Shown: positions 8,526 through 16,502 of the stretch, one piece after another | Layout of the letters: each line of letters opens with the position of its first letter | Numbering within the stretch: position 1 is the first letter of the stretch | Assembly: GCA_050014755.1 (NCBI GenBank) | Contig: JBEKCS010000009.1 | Span: forward strand, 8,336 to 72,335 | Reading direction: 5' to 3' | DNA: 64,000 bases | Source: Bog-756 sp050014755 | GTDB taxonomy: Bacteria > Actinomycetota > Acidimicrobiia > Acidimicrobiales > RAAP-2 | Position numbers and translations under genes: made by a program | The notes under the pieces: model-generated | What the model was told of the DNA's origin: nothing | What the model saw: the letters and a program-made list of their open reading frames with translations, nothing else | Databases searched by the model: none

Positions 8526-10208
8526 ATGGCACGCATGACCGTCGGCCTCGATATCGGCACGAGCGCCGTCCGCGCCGCCGAGATCGACACCTCCAAGTCC
8601 ACACCCGTGCTCATGACGTACGGCCAGGTCGGCCTTCCCCCCGGCGCCCTGGTCGACGGCGAGATCCGCGACGCGTCCTCGGTCGTCGAGGCAATCGAGA
8701 AGCTCTGGAAGAACGGCCAGTTCACCGGGTCCTCGGTCATCGTCGGCATCGCCGGTCTGCGGGCCATCACCCGCGAGATCGACCTCCCCTACGTGCCCGA
8801 CAACGAGGTGGAGAGCGCCGTCCGATTCCAGTCCGAAGAAGTCATTCCCTTTCCCCCCGACCAGACCATCCTGTCCTCCCAGGTGCTGGCCGACTACACC
8901 AACGACGACGGAGCCAAGATGCGTCGGGTCCTGGTCGCCGCGGCCCACGCCGATCTGGTGAACGGAGTAATCAGCACGGTCGAGCGGGCCGGCCTCACCG
9001 TGGTCGGGGTCGACCTCATCTCGTCGGCTTTGGTCAGGGCGGTGGGCGGCGCCGACGATTCCGACCAGCCCGAGGCGATCGTCTCCATCGGCGCCGGGCT
9101 CACCGTGGTCGTCGTCCACCAGTCGGGTCGACCCCAGTTCGTCCGCACCATCGGTTCGGGCGGGAATACCATCACCGCAGCCATCTCCGCCTCCCTCGGC
9201 ATCCCGATCATCGACGCCGAGGCACTCAAGTACCGATTCGGCGAGGACTCGATCCAGGTGGAGGCGGCCGAACGGATCGCCCAACCGTGCATGCTCGACC
9301 TGGTCGACGAGATCAGGAATTCGATCCAGTACTTCGCGTCGCTTCCCGGCAAGCAACCCGTCTCCCAGGTCCTGGTGACCGGGGGTGGGTCCGAACTCTT
9401 CGGCCTGATCTCACTACTCGAAGCACATATCCGGATCCCGGTAAAGGCCGGATCGCCACTGGAACGGCTCGACATCTCGAAGCTCGACCTCTCTCCCGAG
9501 CAGGCCGCCCAGGTGGACCCGATGCTGGCGTCCCCGATCGGGCTCGCCCTCCCCGAGCCGGACAAGGCGGTCAAGAAGTTCAACCTGCTGCCACCCGAGG
9601 TGGCCAAGCGGTCCCGGATGAAGCGGATCCAGCAGCAGACGCTTGTCGGTTCGGTCGTGGTCATCGCGCTGCTGGTCCTGTTCGGCGGATGGAAGTTCCT
9701 CCAGGTCCACAACGCCCAGAACAACGTCGACACCCTCCAGTCGTCGATTGCCTCGCTCAACGCCCAGGTCCCGAAGTACGACCTGGTCGTCGCGGCCAAC
9801 GATGCCTACACGGCCGGACTGGCGCGCCGGGCGTCGGTGGTCGACTCCGCCGTCGACTGGCCACAGGCGCTCAGCAGCCTCATCGCCATCACCCCCGCCA
9901 ACGCGTCGGTGCTGTCGTTCGACGGCACCGCGTTGTCTGCCGAATCGGCAACCACCGCGACACCCGCTTCGGGCGCAGCCACCGGCACCCAAGCTGCGGC
10001 CATCGGGACCATCGGGCTCAGCGTGACCGGCCCGGGTCCGAGCCTCTCGATCTCGGAAGCGTGGATCAACGCCGTGTCCACCTCGCAGTTGTTCGCCAAT
10101 CCGCTGCAAGGAGCGACCACGGTCAACGCCAACTCCACCATCTCGTTCCCGTTCACCGTCTCGGTGACCCCAGCCGCCAGTCTCAGTAAGAACGCGAGCC
10201 TGAAATGA
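8526..10208 (+). CDS. pilM: Fused PilM-PilN pilus assembly protein
   Basis: One 560-residue protein joins two normally separate parts of the type IV pilus alignment complex. Residues 1 to about 340 are PilM: an actin-like ATPase fold beginning VGLDIGTSAVRAAEID, with SVIVGIAG, ESAVRFQSEEVIPFP and LVTGGGSELFG. From about residue 346 it becomes PilN: the NLLPPE motif (about 352-357), which in other bacteria is PilN's own N terminus and docks into PilM, then one transmembrane helix (about 371-393), a short coiled coil and a periplasm-side domain. The ATG follows GGGAG. The stop overlaps pilO by 4 nt (ATGA). The 240 nt before the gene are AT-richer and probably hold its promoter. Confidence 0.88.
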   Translation: MARMTVGLDIGTSAVRAAEIDTSKSTPVLMTYGQVGLPPGALVDGEIRDASSVVEAIEKLWKNGQFTGSSVIVGIAGLRAITREIDLPYVPDNEVESAVRFQSEEVIPFPPDQTILSSQVLADYTNDDGAKMRRVLVAAAHADLVNGVISTVERAGLTVVGVDLISSALVRAVGGADDSDQPEAIVSIGAGLTVVVVHQSGRPQFVRTIGSGGNTITAAISASLGIPIIDAEALKYRFGEDSIQVEAAERIAQPCMLDLVDEIRNSIQYFASLPGKQPVSQVLVTGGGSELFGLISLLEAHIRIPVKAGSPLERLDISKLDLSPEQAAQVDPMLASPIGLALPEPDKAVKKFNLLPPEVAKRSRMKRIQQQTLVGSVVVIALLVLFGGWKFLQVHNAQNNVDTLQSSIASLNAQVPKYDLVVAANDAYTAGLARRASVVDSAVDWPQALSSLIAITPANASVLSFDGTALSAESATTATPASGAATGTQAAAIGTIGLSVTGPGPSLSISEAWINAVSTSQLFANPLQGATTVNANSTISFPFTVSVTPAASLSKNASLK

Positions 10209-10975
10209 ACATCGTCAAGGAGTACCGCAATCCGTTGCTCATCGCCGGCGGTGCAGTCGTCGTCGCCCTCATCCTCTGGGTGGCACTGATCTCCCCGCAG
10301 AACTCGAAGCTGGCCAGCCTCCAGAGCCAGAGCACGACCCTCCAGGCCCAGGAGGCGTCCCTCCAGACCCGGCTGGCGTCGCTCCAGTCCGAAGGCCAGA
10401 AGCTGTCGGCGAACTGCGCCGACCTCCAGAAGATCAGCACCGAGATCCCCTCGGTCGACAGTCCGACCGACGTCGACGCCGAGGAGTCGAGCTTCGAGAG
10501 CCAGTTCAACAACCTGGCCGGATCCTCCGGTGTGAGCCTCGCCCAGTTCAGCGGTTTCGCCCCGGCTTCCAGCACCGCCGGTGCAGCGGCGGCACCGGCC
10601 GTCGCCGGAGCGACTCCGGCGGGCGCAGGAGTGACCGCGGTGCCAACCACCTTGACCGTCCTCGGCAACTTCGGGCAGATCACCGCTTTCGTCAACGGAC
10701 TGGACAGCTTCCCCCGGCTGTTCACGATCCAGACGTTTGTCCTCGCCTACGGGCAGGCGTCCGGCTCCTCCGGCTCGGCGTCCGGTTCCTCCGGCTCGTC
10801 GTCCGGTTCCACCGGGAGCTCATCGGGAACCCCGCTGTGGGTGGGCGGCCAGCCGACGCCGGCGAGCGCTGGCCCCTACCACCTCCAGATCACCGGCTCG
10901 ATCTACTACACCTCGACGCCGAACGCCCTGTCCGCCTGCACCAAGGCCACGGCGGTGGAGTCGTCCCTCAAGTAG
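10205..10975 (+). CDS. pilO: PilO-like pilus assembly protein
   Basis: Single-pass inner-membrane protein of 256 residues expected to pair with the PilN half of the preceding fusion. A short cytoplasmic start (MNIVKEYRNP) leads into one hydrophobic helix at about residues 13-31, then a coiled coil rich in LQSQ/LQTRLASLQSE repeats (about 35-75), then a ferredoxin-like domain with FGQITAFVNGLDSFPRLFTI. A Gly/Ser-rich insertion of about 30 residues (roughly 182-210) interrupts the C-terminal part. The gene overlaps pilMN by 4 nt, so the two are translated together. The assignment rests on topology and position more than on strict sequence identity. Confidence 0.8.
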   Translation: MNIVKEYRNPLLIAGGAVVVALILWVALISPQNSKLASLQSQSTTLQAQEASLQTRLASLQSEGQKLSANCADLQKISTEIPSVDSPTDVDAEESSFESQFNNLAGSSGVSLAQFSGFAPASSTAGAAAAPAVAGATPAGAGVTAVPTTLTVLGNFGQITAFVNGLDSFPRLFTIQTFVLAYGQASGSSGSASGSSGSSSGSTGSSSGTPLWVGGQPTPASAGPYHLQITGSIYYTSTPNALSACTKATAVESSLK

Positions 10976-11020
10976 GAACCGGGACTCACGTGGGACCCGG
11001 GGGCGGTGCCGGTCGGACCG

Positions 11021-12424
11021 CTAGACCCCGCTGATCTGCATGTCGCCGATGGCCAGCGTCTGCCCGGCGGCGATCCCCGGAAGCCACTCGACGTCGGCGC
11101 CCACCGCCTCGAGCGACAGCATCATCCGCTGGAGCGTGGACGCCACCGTGATCCCGCGGACCGGCTCGGCCAGCTGCCCGTCCCGGATCACCAGGCCCTC
11201 CGCTCCGACCGAGAAGTCCCCGCTGATCGGATTGACCCCGGAGTGGATCCCGGTCATCGACTGGACGAACAGCCCCTCCCCCACCGCGCCGAGCACGCCG
11301 GATTCGTCGTAGCCCTCGGGCCCCGGGGCGAGGGTGAGCGCACGGCAGCCCGGAGCCGGCGTCCCGGCGTAGCCACCGCGGACGGCCGAACCGGTCGAGG
11401 CCACACCGGCCCGCGACCCCGACACCGTGTCGTACAGGAATCCGCGGAGCACTCCGGCCTCGATCAGGGCGTTCCGCCGACAGGCCAGGCCCTCGGCGTC
11501 GTATGCGGCAGCGCCGTAGGCACGGGGGTCGGTCGGGTCGTCGACGAGGGTCAGACCGTGGTGACCCACCTGTTCGCCGATCCGACCGGCGAAGAAGGAT
11601 CGTCCCTTGGCGACCGCCTCGCCCGACAACGCCGACGACACGACCGACAGGAGCGCCGTCGCCATACGGCGGTCGAACACCACGGTGGACCGTCCCGACG
11701 GCCCCTTGACCGCGCCCAGTAGGCGGACGGCCCGGGACACCGCGTCCTCGGCGGCCCGGTCCGGGTCGAGTCCGTCGAAGCCCCGCCCGACGCTGAATCC
11801 GCTGCCGGTCTGGCTGGCGTCGCCGTCACCGGCGATCACGCTCACCGACAGGTAGCCCGACGTCTTGCGGCTCGACGACCGGATGCCCGTGGTCGAGACC
11901 AACGCGGACTCGGAGGCCACATCGCCGTAGTCCGCCGAGTCGACCTGACGGATCCTCGGATCGGCCGCCCTGGCCAGGGCCTCGAGCGCCAGCGCCAGTT
12001 CGATCTTCCTCGTCGTGGAGACCGCGTCGAGCCCGTCGTCCCACAGGTCGATGGGGACAGCGGCCACACCGTCGGGAACGGCCAGCCGGACGTGCTCGTC
12101 CGCGGTGGCGAAGGCGGCGTTGTCCCTCGCCTCGTCGAGGGTCTCCCCCAGCACCGACTCGTCGAGCGAGCCGGCCCAGGCGAAGCCCAACCGGTGGTCG
12201 ACGACCACCCGGATCCCGATGCCGGCCGAGCTCGCCGACGTGAACGACTCGACCTCGCCGTCGTAGGCGCGGACTTCCGTTTCGGTTCCGCGGGCCACGT
12301 AGACCTCGACCTCCTCGCCCGAACGCGCCCAGCCGGCCACCCGCTCGGCCAGGGCCAGCAGCTCCTCCGGCCCGTCCCCCGCCGGGGGTCCGGCCGTCCC
12401 CGTCTCCTCGGTGGTGGCGCTCAT
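11021..12424 (-). CDS. tldE: TldE/PmbA subunit of the TldD-TldE metalloprotease
   Basis: Second subunit of the cytoplasmic TldD-TldE protease complex, which in other bacteria trims peptides such as microcin precursors and unfolded segments. The 467-residue protein has the PmbA signatures VEVYVARGTETEVRAYDGEVE near the N terminus and SGVNPISGDFSVGAEG near the C terminus, and no HExxxH metal motif, as expected for this subunit. The ATG at 12422-12424 overlaps the tldD stop (ATGA), so the pair is co-translated. It ends 45 nt from convergent pilO. No small precursor-peptide gene was found beside it. Confidence 0.93.
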   Translation of the reverse strand: MSATTEETGTAGPPAGDGPEELLALAERVAGWARSGEEVEVYVARGTETEVRAYDGEVESFTSASSAGIGIRVVVDHRLGFAWAGSLDESVLGETLDEARDNAAFATADEHVRLAVPDGVAAVPIDLWDDGLDAVSTTRKIELALALEALARAADPRIRQVDSADYGDVASESALVSTTGIRSSSRKTSGYLSVSVIAGDGDASQTGSGFSVGRGFDGLDPDRAAEDAVSRAVRLLGAVKGPSGRSTVVFDRRMATALLSVVSSALSGEAVAKGRSFFAGRIGEQVGHHGLTLVDDPTDPRAYGAAAYDAEGLACRRNALIEAGVLRGFLYDTVSGSRAGVASTGSAVRGGYAGTPAPGCRALTLAPGPEGYDESGVLGAVGEGLFVQSMTGIHSGVNPISGDFSVGAEGLVIRDGQLAEPVRGITVASTLQRMMLSLEAVGADVEWLPGIAAGQTLAIGDMQISGV

Positions 12425-13815
12425 TCGGCCGTTCCCCCGATGGTCACGCCGGTGAGGCGCATGGTGGCCTGACCGCATCCGACGGGGACGCTCTGGCCGT
12501 CCTTGCCGCACGTTCCCGGCGTCATCGAGAAGTCACTCCCCACTGCATCGATGCGCCGGAGGATCTCGGGGCCGTTGCCGATGAGGTTGGCGTCGCGCAG
12601 GGGCTCGGTGATCACCCCGTCCTCGATCAGGTACGCCATGGACGTGCCGAACACGAAGTCCCCGGTGGTGGTGTTCACCTGACCGCCGCCGAGCTTGGCC
12701 ACGTAGACACCCCTCGGGGTCTGGGCCACGATCTCGTCGGCGTCGTCGTTTCCGGAGAGGAGGAACGTGTTGGTCATCCGCACCATGGGAAGGTCACGAT
12801 AGGACTGGCGCCGTCCGTTTCCCGACGATACCCGCCCCTCCTTCCTCGCCCGCAGGTAGTCCCACAGGTAGTCGGTGAGGATCCCGTCCTGGATCAGCAC
12901 GTTGCGCTGGGCCGGCCGGCCCTCGTCGTCGACCTGGAACGTCCCCCATTCCGACCCGACGGTCCCGTCGTCGACCAGGGTGACCAGGGTGCTGGCCACC
13001 TGCTGGCCGACCTTTCCGGTGTAGACCGAGGCGTTCTTCACGATGTGGTCGGCCTCGAGACCGTGCCCGCAGGCCTCGTGGAACAGGATGCCGCCGCTCC
13101 CCCCGGCCAGCACCACCGGGAGCTCCCCCGACGGGGCGGGGCGGGCCGACAGCTTGGCCAGGGCCTGGGCCGCCGCCGTCCGGGCCAGCTCCTCGACCGA
13201 GATGTCGTCGAAGAGCTCGAATCCGAGGGTGCGGGCCGCCGTCTCGTAGCCGGTCTGCATCCCGGTGTCCCCCAGGGCCACGCACGACACGGAAAACCGG
13301 GTCCTCGCCTGCTCGTCGCCGGCCACCAATCCGTCGGAGTTGGCGATCAACACCCGGCGGGTCGAAGTCCCGAACCCGGCCTGGACCTGGGAGATCCCGT
13401 CGCCCGACGACCGAGCGGCGTCGTCGGCCCTCTGCAGCAGTTCGAGAGCGTCCGCCTTCGAACCGGTCCTCGGGACCGGTCGCTCTCCCGGTGGTGGCGC
13501 AGCCTGACCCCGTAACGTCCCGACAGCGACGGTCCGGGTGCCCGCTCCCCCTTGTCGGGCCACGGCCGATGCGGCCTCGGCCGCGCGCAACAGACCCCGC
13601 TCGGTCAGATCGGCCGTGTGGGCGAAGCCCGTGGTCTCCCCCGAGACGACCCTGATGCCGGCGCCCCGCTCGCGACCCGACGCCAGCTCCTCGACCCGTC
13701 CGTCGTCGAGGAGGGCCGACGAATTCGACCGGTCCTCGGCGAACACCTCCGCGAATTCGCCGCCATTGCGCAACGCCTCGGACAGCACCCGTTCCAACAC
13801 GGGGGTTTCGATCAC
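12421..13815 (-). CDS. tldD: TldD metalloprotease subunit
   Basis: Catalytic subunit of the TldD-TldE complex, 464 residues. The HExxxH motif reads HEACGHGLEAD, with His near residues 246 and 251, and the C-terminal metal-ligand region reads TPGTCGKDGQSVPVGCGQ; both are hallmarks of TldD. The GTG start is preceded by AAGGAGG. It is the first gene of a two-gene operon with tldE and is divergent from a thioesterase gene, with about 70 nt between them. Substrates are not evident from context. Confidence 0.95.
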   Translation of the reverse strand: MIETPVLERVLSEALRNGGEFAEVFAEDRSNSSALLDDGRVEELASGRERGAGIRVVSGETTGFAHTADLTERGLLRAAEAASAVARQGGAGTRTVAVGTLRGQAAPPPGERPVPRTGSKADALELLQRADDAARSSGDGISQVQAGFGTSTRRVLIANSDGLVAGDEQARTRFSVSCVALGDTGMQTGYETAARTLGFELFDDISVEELARTAAAQALAKLSARPAPSGELPVVLAGGSGGILFHEACGHGLEADHIVKNASVYTGKVGQQVASTLVTLVDDGTVGSEWGTFQVDDEGRPAQRNVLIQDGILTDYLWDYLRARKEGRVSSGNGRRQSYRDLPMVRMTNTFLLSGNDDADEIVAQTPRGVYVAKLGGGQVNTTTGDFVFGTSMAYLIEDGVITEPLRDANLIGNGPEILRRIDAVGSDFSMTPGTCGKDGQSVPVGCGQATMRLTGVTIGGTAE

Positions 13816-13872
13816 GGCGGCCTCCTTGCTCCACTGCCCGGGGCCCGTTGGCCGACGTCAGTACCGGTCACG

Positions 13873-13878
13873 TATCGT
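13873..13878 (+). promoter_or_regulatory. Candidate -10 element (leaderless) for the thioesterase gene
   Basis: TATCGT lies 6 nt before the GTG at 13885, with no ribosome site between. It sits in the short divergent region shared with tldD. Confidence 0.45.
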
Positions 13879-13884
13879 ACCGGG

Positions 13885-14262
13885 GTGGCTCCCCGCACCG
13901 GTCTGTCCGCCCGCATCGAACTCGTGGTGACCGATGCCGACTCCGCTGAGGCGTTCCGGTCGGGCACCGTGCCCGTGCTGGCCACGCCCCGACTGATCGC
14001 CCTGTGCGAGGAGGCGAGCTGCCGGGCCATCGAGGGCCACCTGCCCGAAAACGGCACGTCGGTGGCGAAACGTCTCCAGTTCGACCATCTGGTCCCGGTG
14101 GGGATCGGGGCCACCGTGTGGGCCGAGGCCACACTGGACCGGATCGAGGGTCGCCGCCTGGTCTTCACGGTATCGGTGTCCGAAGGCGGAGGCCTGGTCG
14201 CCGCGGGCAAGCTGATCCGGGTCATCGTCGACCGGGAGACCTTTCTCTCCAACGTCCGGTAG
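13885..14262 (+). CDS. Hotdog-fold thioesterase, FlK-like
   Basis: Cytoplasmic acyl-CoA thioesterase-like protein of 125 residues. The order of motifs matches the fluoroacetyl-CoA thioesterase (FlK) group: VPVLATPRLIALCEEASC with the Thr and Glu positions used by that group, then LQFDHLVPVGIGATV carrying the conserved His, then a core strand segment EGRRLVFTVSVSE. The real substrate is unknown; many actinobacterial members have no proven fluoro-substrate, so a general short acyl-CoA hydrolase is as likely. The GTG start sits 6 nt after a -10-like box. It stands alone between tldDE and dxs. Confidence 0.8.
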   Translation: MAPRTGLSARIELVVTDADSAEAFRSGTVPVLATPRLIALCEEASCRAIEGHLPENGTSVAKRLQFDHLVPVGIGATVWAEATLDRIEGRRLVFTVSVSEGGGLVAAGKLIRVIVDRETFLSNVR

Positions 14263-14364
14263 TGCCCACCGAGGTGGTCCTGACCTGCCGCTTCGGCACC
14301 CCCGGTTCGAGCCCTCGGAGGTGGTCCGCGCTGGTAGCCTGACCGCAAAGGCACACACCCTGAC

Positions 14365-16392
14365 ATGATCCTCGAACACATCGACAGTCCCGCAGACCTC
14401 CGCAGGCTGAACCCCGACGAACTGGCGCTCCTCTCGAAGGAGATCCGCGAGTTCATCGTGGACGCGGTGTCCGTCACCGGTGGGCACCTCGGGTCCAACC
14501 TCGGTGTCGTCGAGCTCACCCTCGCACTCCACCGGACGTTCGACTCGCCCCGCGACCTCCTGCTCTGGGACACCGGCCACCAGGCCTACGTGCACAAACT
14601 GGTGACCGGCCGGCGCGACTCGTTCACCCACCTCCGCCAGGAGGACGGGCTCTCCGGCTACCCCAGCCGGACCGAGTCCGAGCACGACTGGGTGGAGAAC
14701 AGCCACGCCTCGACCGTCCTCAGCTACGCCCACGGCATGGCGACGGCCCTCGAGCTCCAGGGCAGCGACCGCCGGGTGGTCGCCGTGGTCGGCGACGGGG
14801 CCCTCACCGGTGGCATGGCCTACGAGGCCCTCAACAATCTCGGCCACTCGGGCAAGCGGGTCGTCATCGTCCTCAACGACAACGGCCGCTCCTACGCGCC
14901 GACCGTGTCCCAACTGTCGCTCAGCCTCACCCACCTTCGCCTGTCCCCGGCCTACGTCCAGGCCCGCCAGCGCCTGCGCAACATCCTGCGGGAGCTGCCT
15001 GCCGTCGGCGAGTTGGCCTACTCCGGCATCCACGGCCTGACCAGTGCCGTCCGCGAGGTGGTCACCCCGCACACGTTCTTCGAGGCCCTCGGGATCCGCT
15101 ACGTCGGCCCCATCGACGGACACGACATCGCCGGGCTCGAGCAAGCGCTCGCCAATGCGGCCGGGTGGGACGGGCCCATCGTGGTCCACGTCCTGACCCA
15201 GAAGGGCCGGGGCTACGCTCCGGCGGAAGAGGACGACATCCAGCGGCTACACGACGTGAAGGTCAAGCAGGCGCCGCCCGGGGCCCCGTCCCTCGACGGT
15301 CCCGACGAACCGTCCGGCACGGCCGCGGTGGAGCTGCAGAACGCCTCGCTGTCCATCGGCGGGACCGAGCTCGCCCCCGACCTGCCGGCCACGACCTACA
15401 CCCATGCGTTCACCAGGGCCCTCCTCATCCACGCCGAGGCCGACCCGAGGATCGTGGCCATCACCGCCGCCATGCCGGGGCCCACCGGACTCCTTCCGTT
15501 CGAAGCCCGATTCCCCAACCGCTTCGTCGACGTCGGCATCGCCGAGCAGCACGCGGTGACCGCCGCCGCCGGGATGGCCATGACCGGACTCCGCCCGGTG
15601 GTGGCCGTCTACTCCACCTTCTTCTCACGGGCGTTCGACCAGGCCAATCTTGACGTCGGCCTGCACAAGCTCCCGGTGGTCCTCGTCCTCGACCGGGCCG
15701 GAATCACCGGCGACGACGGACCCAGCCACCACGGCGTCCTGGACATGGCCTTGTGCCTGTCCATTCCGGGGATGACGGTCTTCGCCCCCTCGTCGGCTCC
15801 CGAAGTCGAGGCCATGCTCGCCACCGCCTTGACACTCGACGGGCCGTCGGCCATCCGCTTCCCGAAGACCCCCGCCCCGGCGGTGGCCCCCGGGTCGGAG
15901 GGGTCGGGACTCGAGGCCCGCCTGGTGCGCGAGGGCGACGGATCGGTCTGCATCCTGGCCGTGGGCAAGATGCTGGGTCCCGCCGTTGCCGCCGGCCGCC
16001 GCCTGGCCGCCGAGGGGATCGACGTGACCGTCTGGGACCCCCGGGTGGTCTCCCACCCGGATCCGGCCATGCTCGGGGACGCGGGGCGCCATGCCATGGT
16101 CCTGACCGTCGAGGACGGGATCCGCCAGGGCGGCGCCGGGATGTTCCTGGCCGACGCCTTACGGGCGTCCCTTCCTCTCGGAGCCTGCCCCCCGATCGTC
16201 CACCGGGGCGTTCCCCGCGCCTTCCTCGCCCAGGGCCGGCCGGACCGGATCCTGGGAAGGCTCGGCCTCGACGAAGACGGCATCGTCCGCACCGTGCGGG
16301 AGAGCCTGGCCGGACTCCAGCACCCGTCGGAGCTTCGCAGCCCGGTGGACCAGCCGGCCGTCGGCGACCTCGGGGCCGATAGCACCGACTGA
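14365..16392 (+). CDS. dxs: 1-deoxy-D-xylulose-5-phosphate synthase
   Basis: Thiamine diphosphate enzyme that condenses pyruvate with glyceraldehyde 3-phosphate, the first step of the MEP isoprenoid pathway. The 675-residue protein is slightly longer than the usual 620-640 because of an insertion at about residues 290-330. Landmarks are TGGHLGSNLG (His near 41), the ThDP motif GDGALTGG (about 143-150) ending at Asn 173, and the catalytic Glu near 394 in DVGIAEQHAV. The ATG start lies 22 nt after a TAGCCT box. It is monocistronic, followed by a GC hairpin. Transketolase is excluded by the Dxs-specific spacing and the GIAEQHA context. Confidence 0.95.
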   Translation: MILEHIDSPADLRRLNPDELALLSKEIREFIVDAVSVTGGHLGSNLGVVELTLALHRTFDSPRDLLLWDTGHQAYVHKLVTGRRDSFTHLRQEDGLSGYPSRTESEHDWVENSHASTVLSYAHGMATALELQGSDRRVVAVVGDGALTGGMAYEALNNLGHSGKRVVIVLNDNGRSYAPTVSQLSLSLTHLRLSPAYVQARQRLRNILRELPAVGELAYSGIHGLTSAVREVVTPHTFFEALGIRYVGPIDGHDIAGLEQALANAAGWDGPIVVHVLTQKGRGYAPAEEDDIQRLHDVKVKQAPPGAPSLDGPDEPSGTAAVELQNASLSIGGTELAPDLPATTYTHAFTRALLIHAEADPRIVAITAAMPGPTGLLPFEARFPNRFVDVGIAEQHAVTAAAGMAMTGLRPVVAVYSTFFSRAFDQANLDVGLHKLPVVLVLDRAGITGDDGPSHHGVLDMALCLSIPGMTVFAPSSAPEVEAMLATALTLDGPSAIRFPKTPAPAVAPGSEGSGLEARLVREGDGSVCILAVGKMLGPAVAAGRRLAAEGIDVTVWDPRVVSHPDPAMLGDAGRHAMVLTVEDGIRQGGAGMFLADALRASLPLGACPPIVHRGVPRAFLAQGRPDRILGRLGLDEDGIVRTVRESLAGLQHPSELRSPVDQPAVGDLGADSTD

Positions 16393-16416
16393 TCCCCTGC
16401 CGCGAGCTCGGACCGG

Positions 16417-16434
16417 CCGCCGGCCGGCCGGCGG
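16417..16434. terminator. GC palindrome after dxs
   Basis: CCGCCGGCCGGCCGGCGG is a perfect 18-bp palindrome starting 25 nt after the dxs stop codon. It could form a short hairpin ending dxs transcription before the FadD19-like gene. No T-run follows. Confidence 0.4.
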
Positions 16435-16477
16435 TCTCGCCAGCGGGGCCACCGTTCGAACCGGCCGTCGCCGGGAC

Positions 16478-16491
16478 AGAAACCTGTTCTA
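16478..16491. promoter_or_regulatory. KstR-like operator upstream of the FadD19-like gene
   Basis: AGAAACCTGTTCTA matches the KstR palindrome TnnAACnnGTTnnA at every fixed position except the first T. It overlaps the candidate -10 box (16490-16495) of the downstream ligase gene, a good place for a repressor. The link to KstR is an inference from the consensus; no TetR-family gene is in the window. Confidence 0.5.
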
Positions 16492-16495
16492 CTAT
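16490..16495 (+). promoter_or_regulatory. Candidate -10 element (leaderless) for the FadD19-like gene
   Basis: TACTAT ends 7 nt before the ATG at 16503, with no ribosome site between. It overlaps the last bases of the KstR-like palindrome. Confidence 0.45.
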
Positions 16496-16502
16496 CTGCC
16501 CG

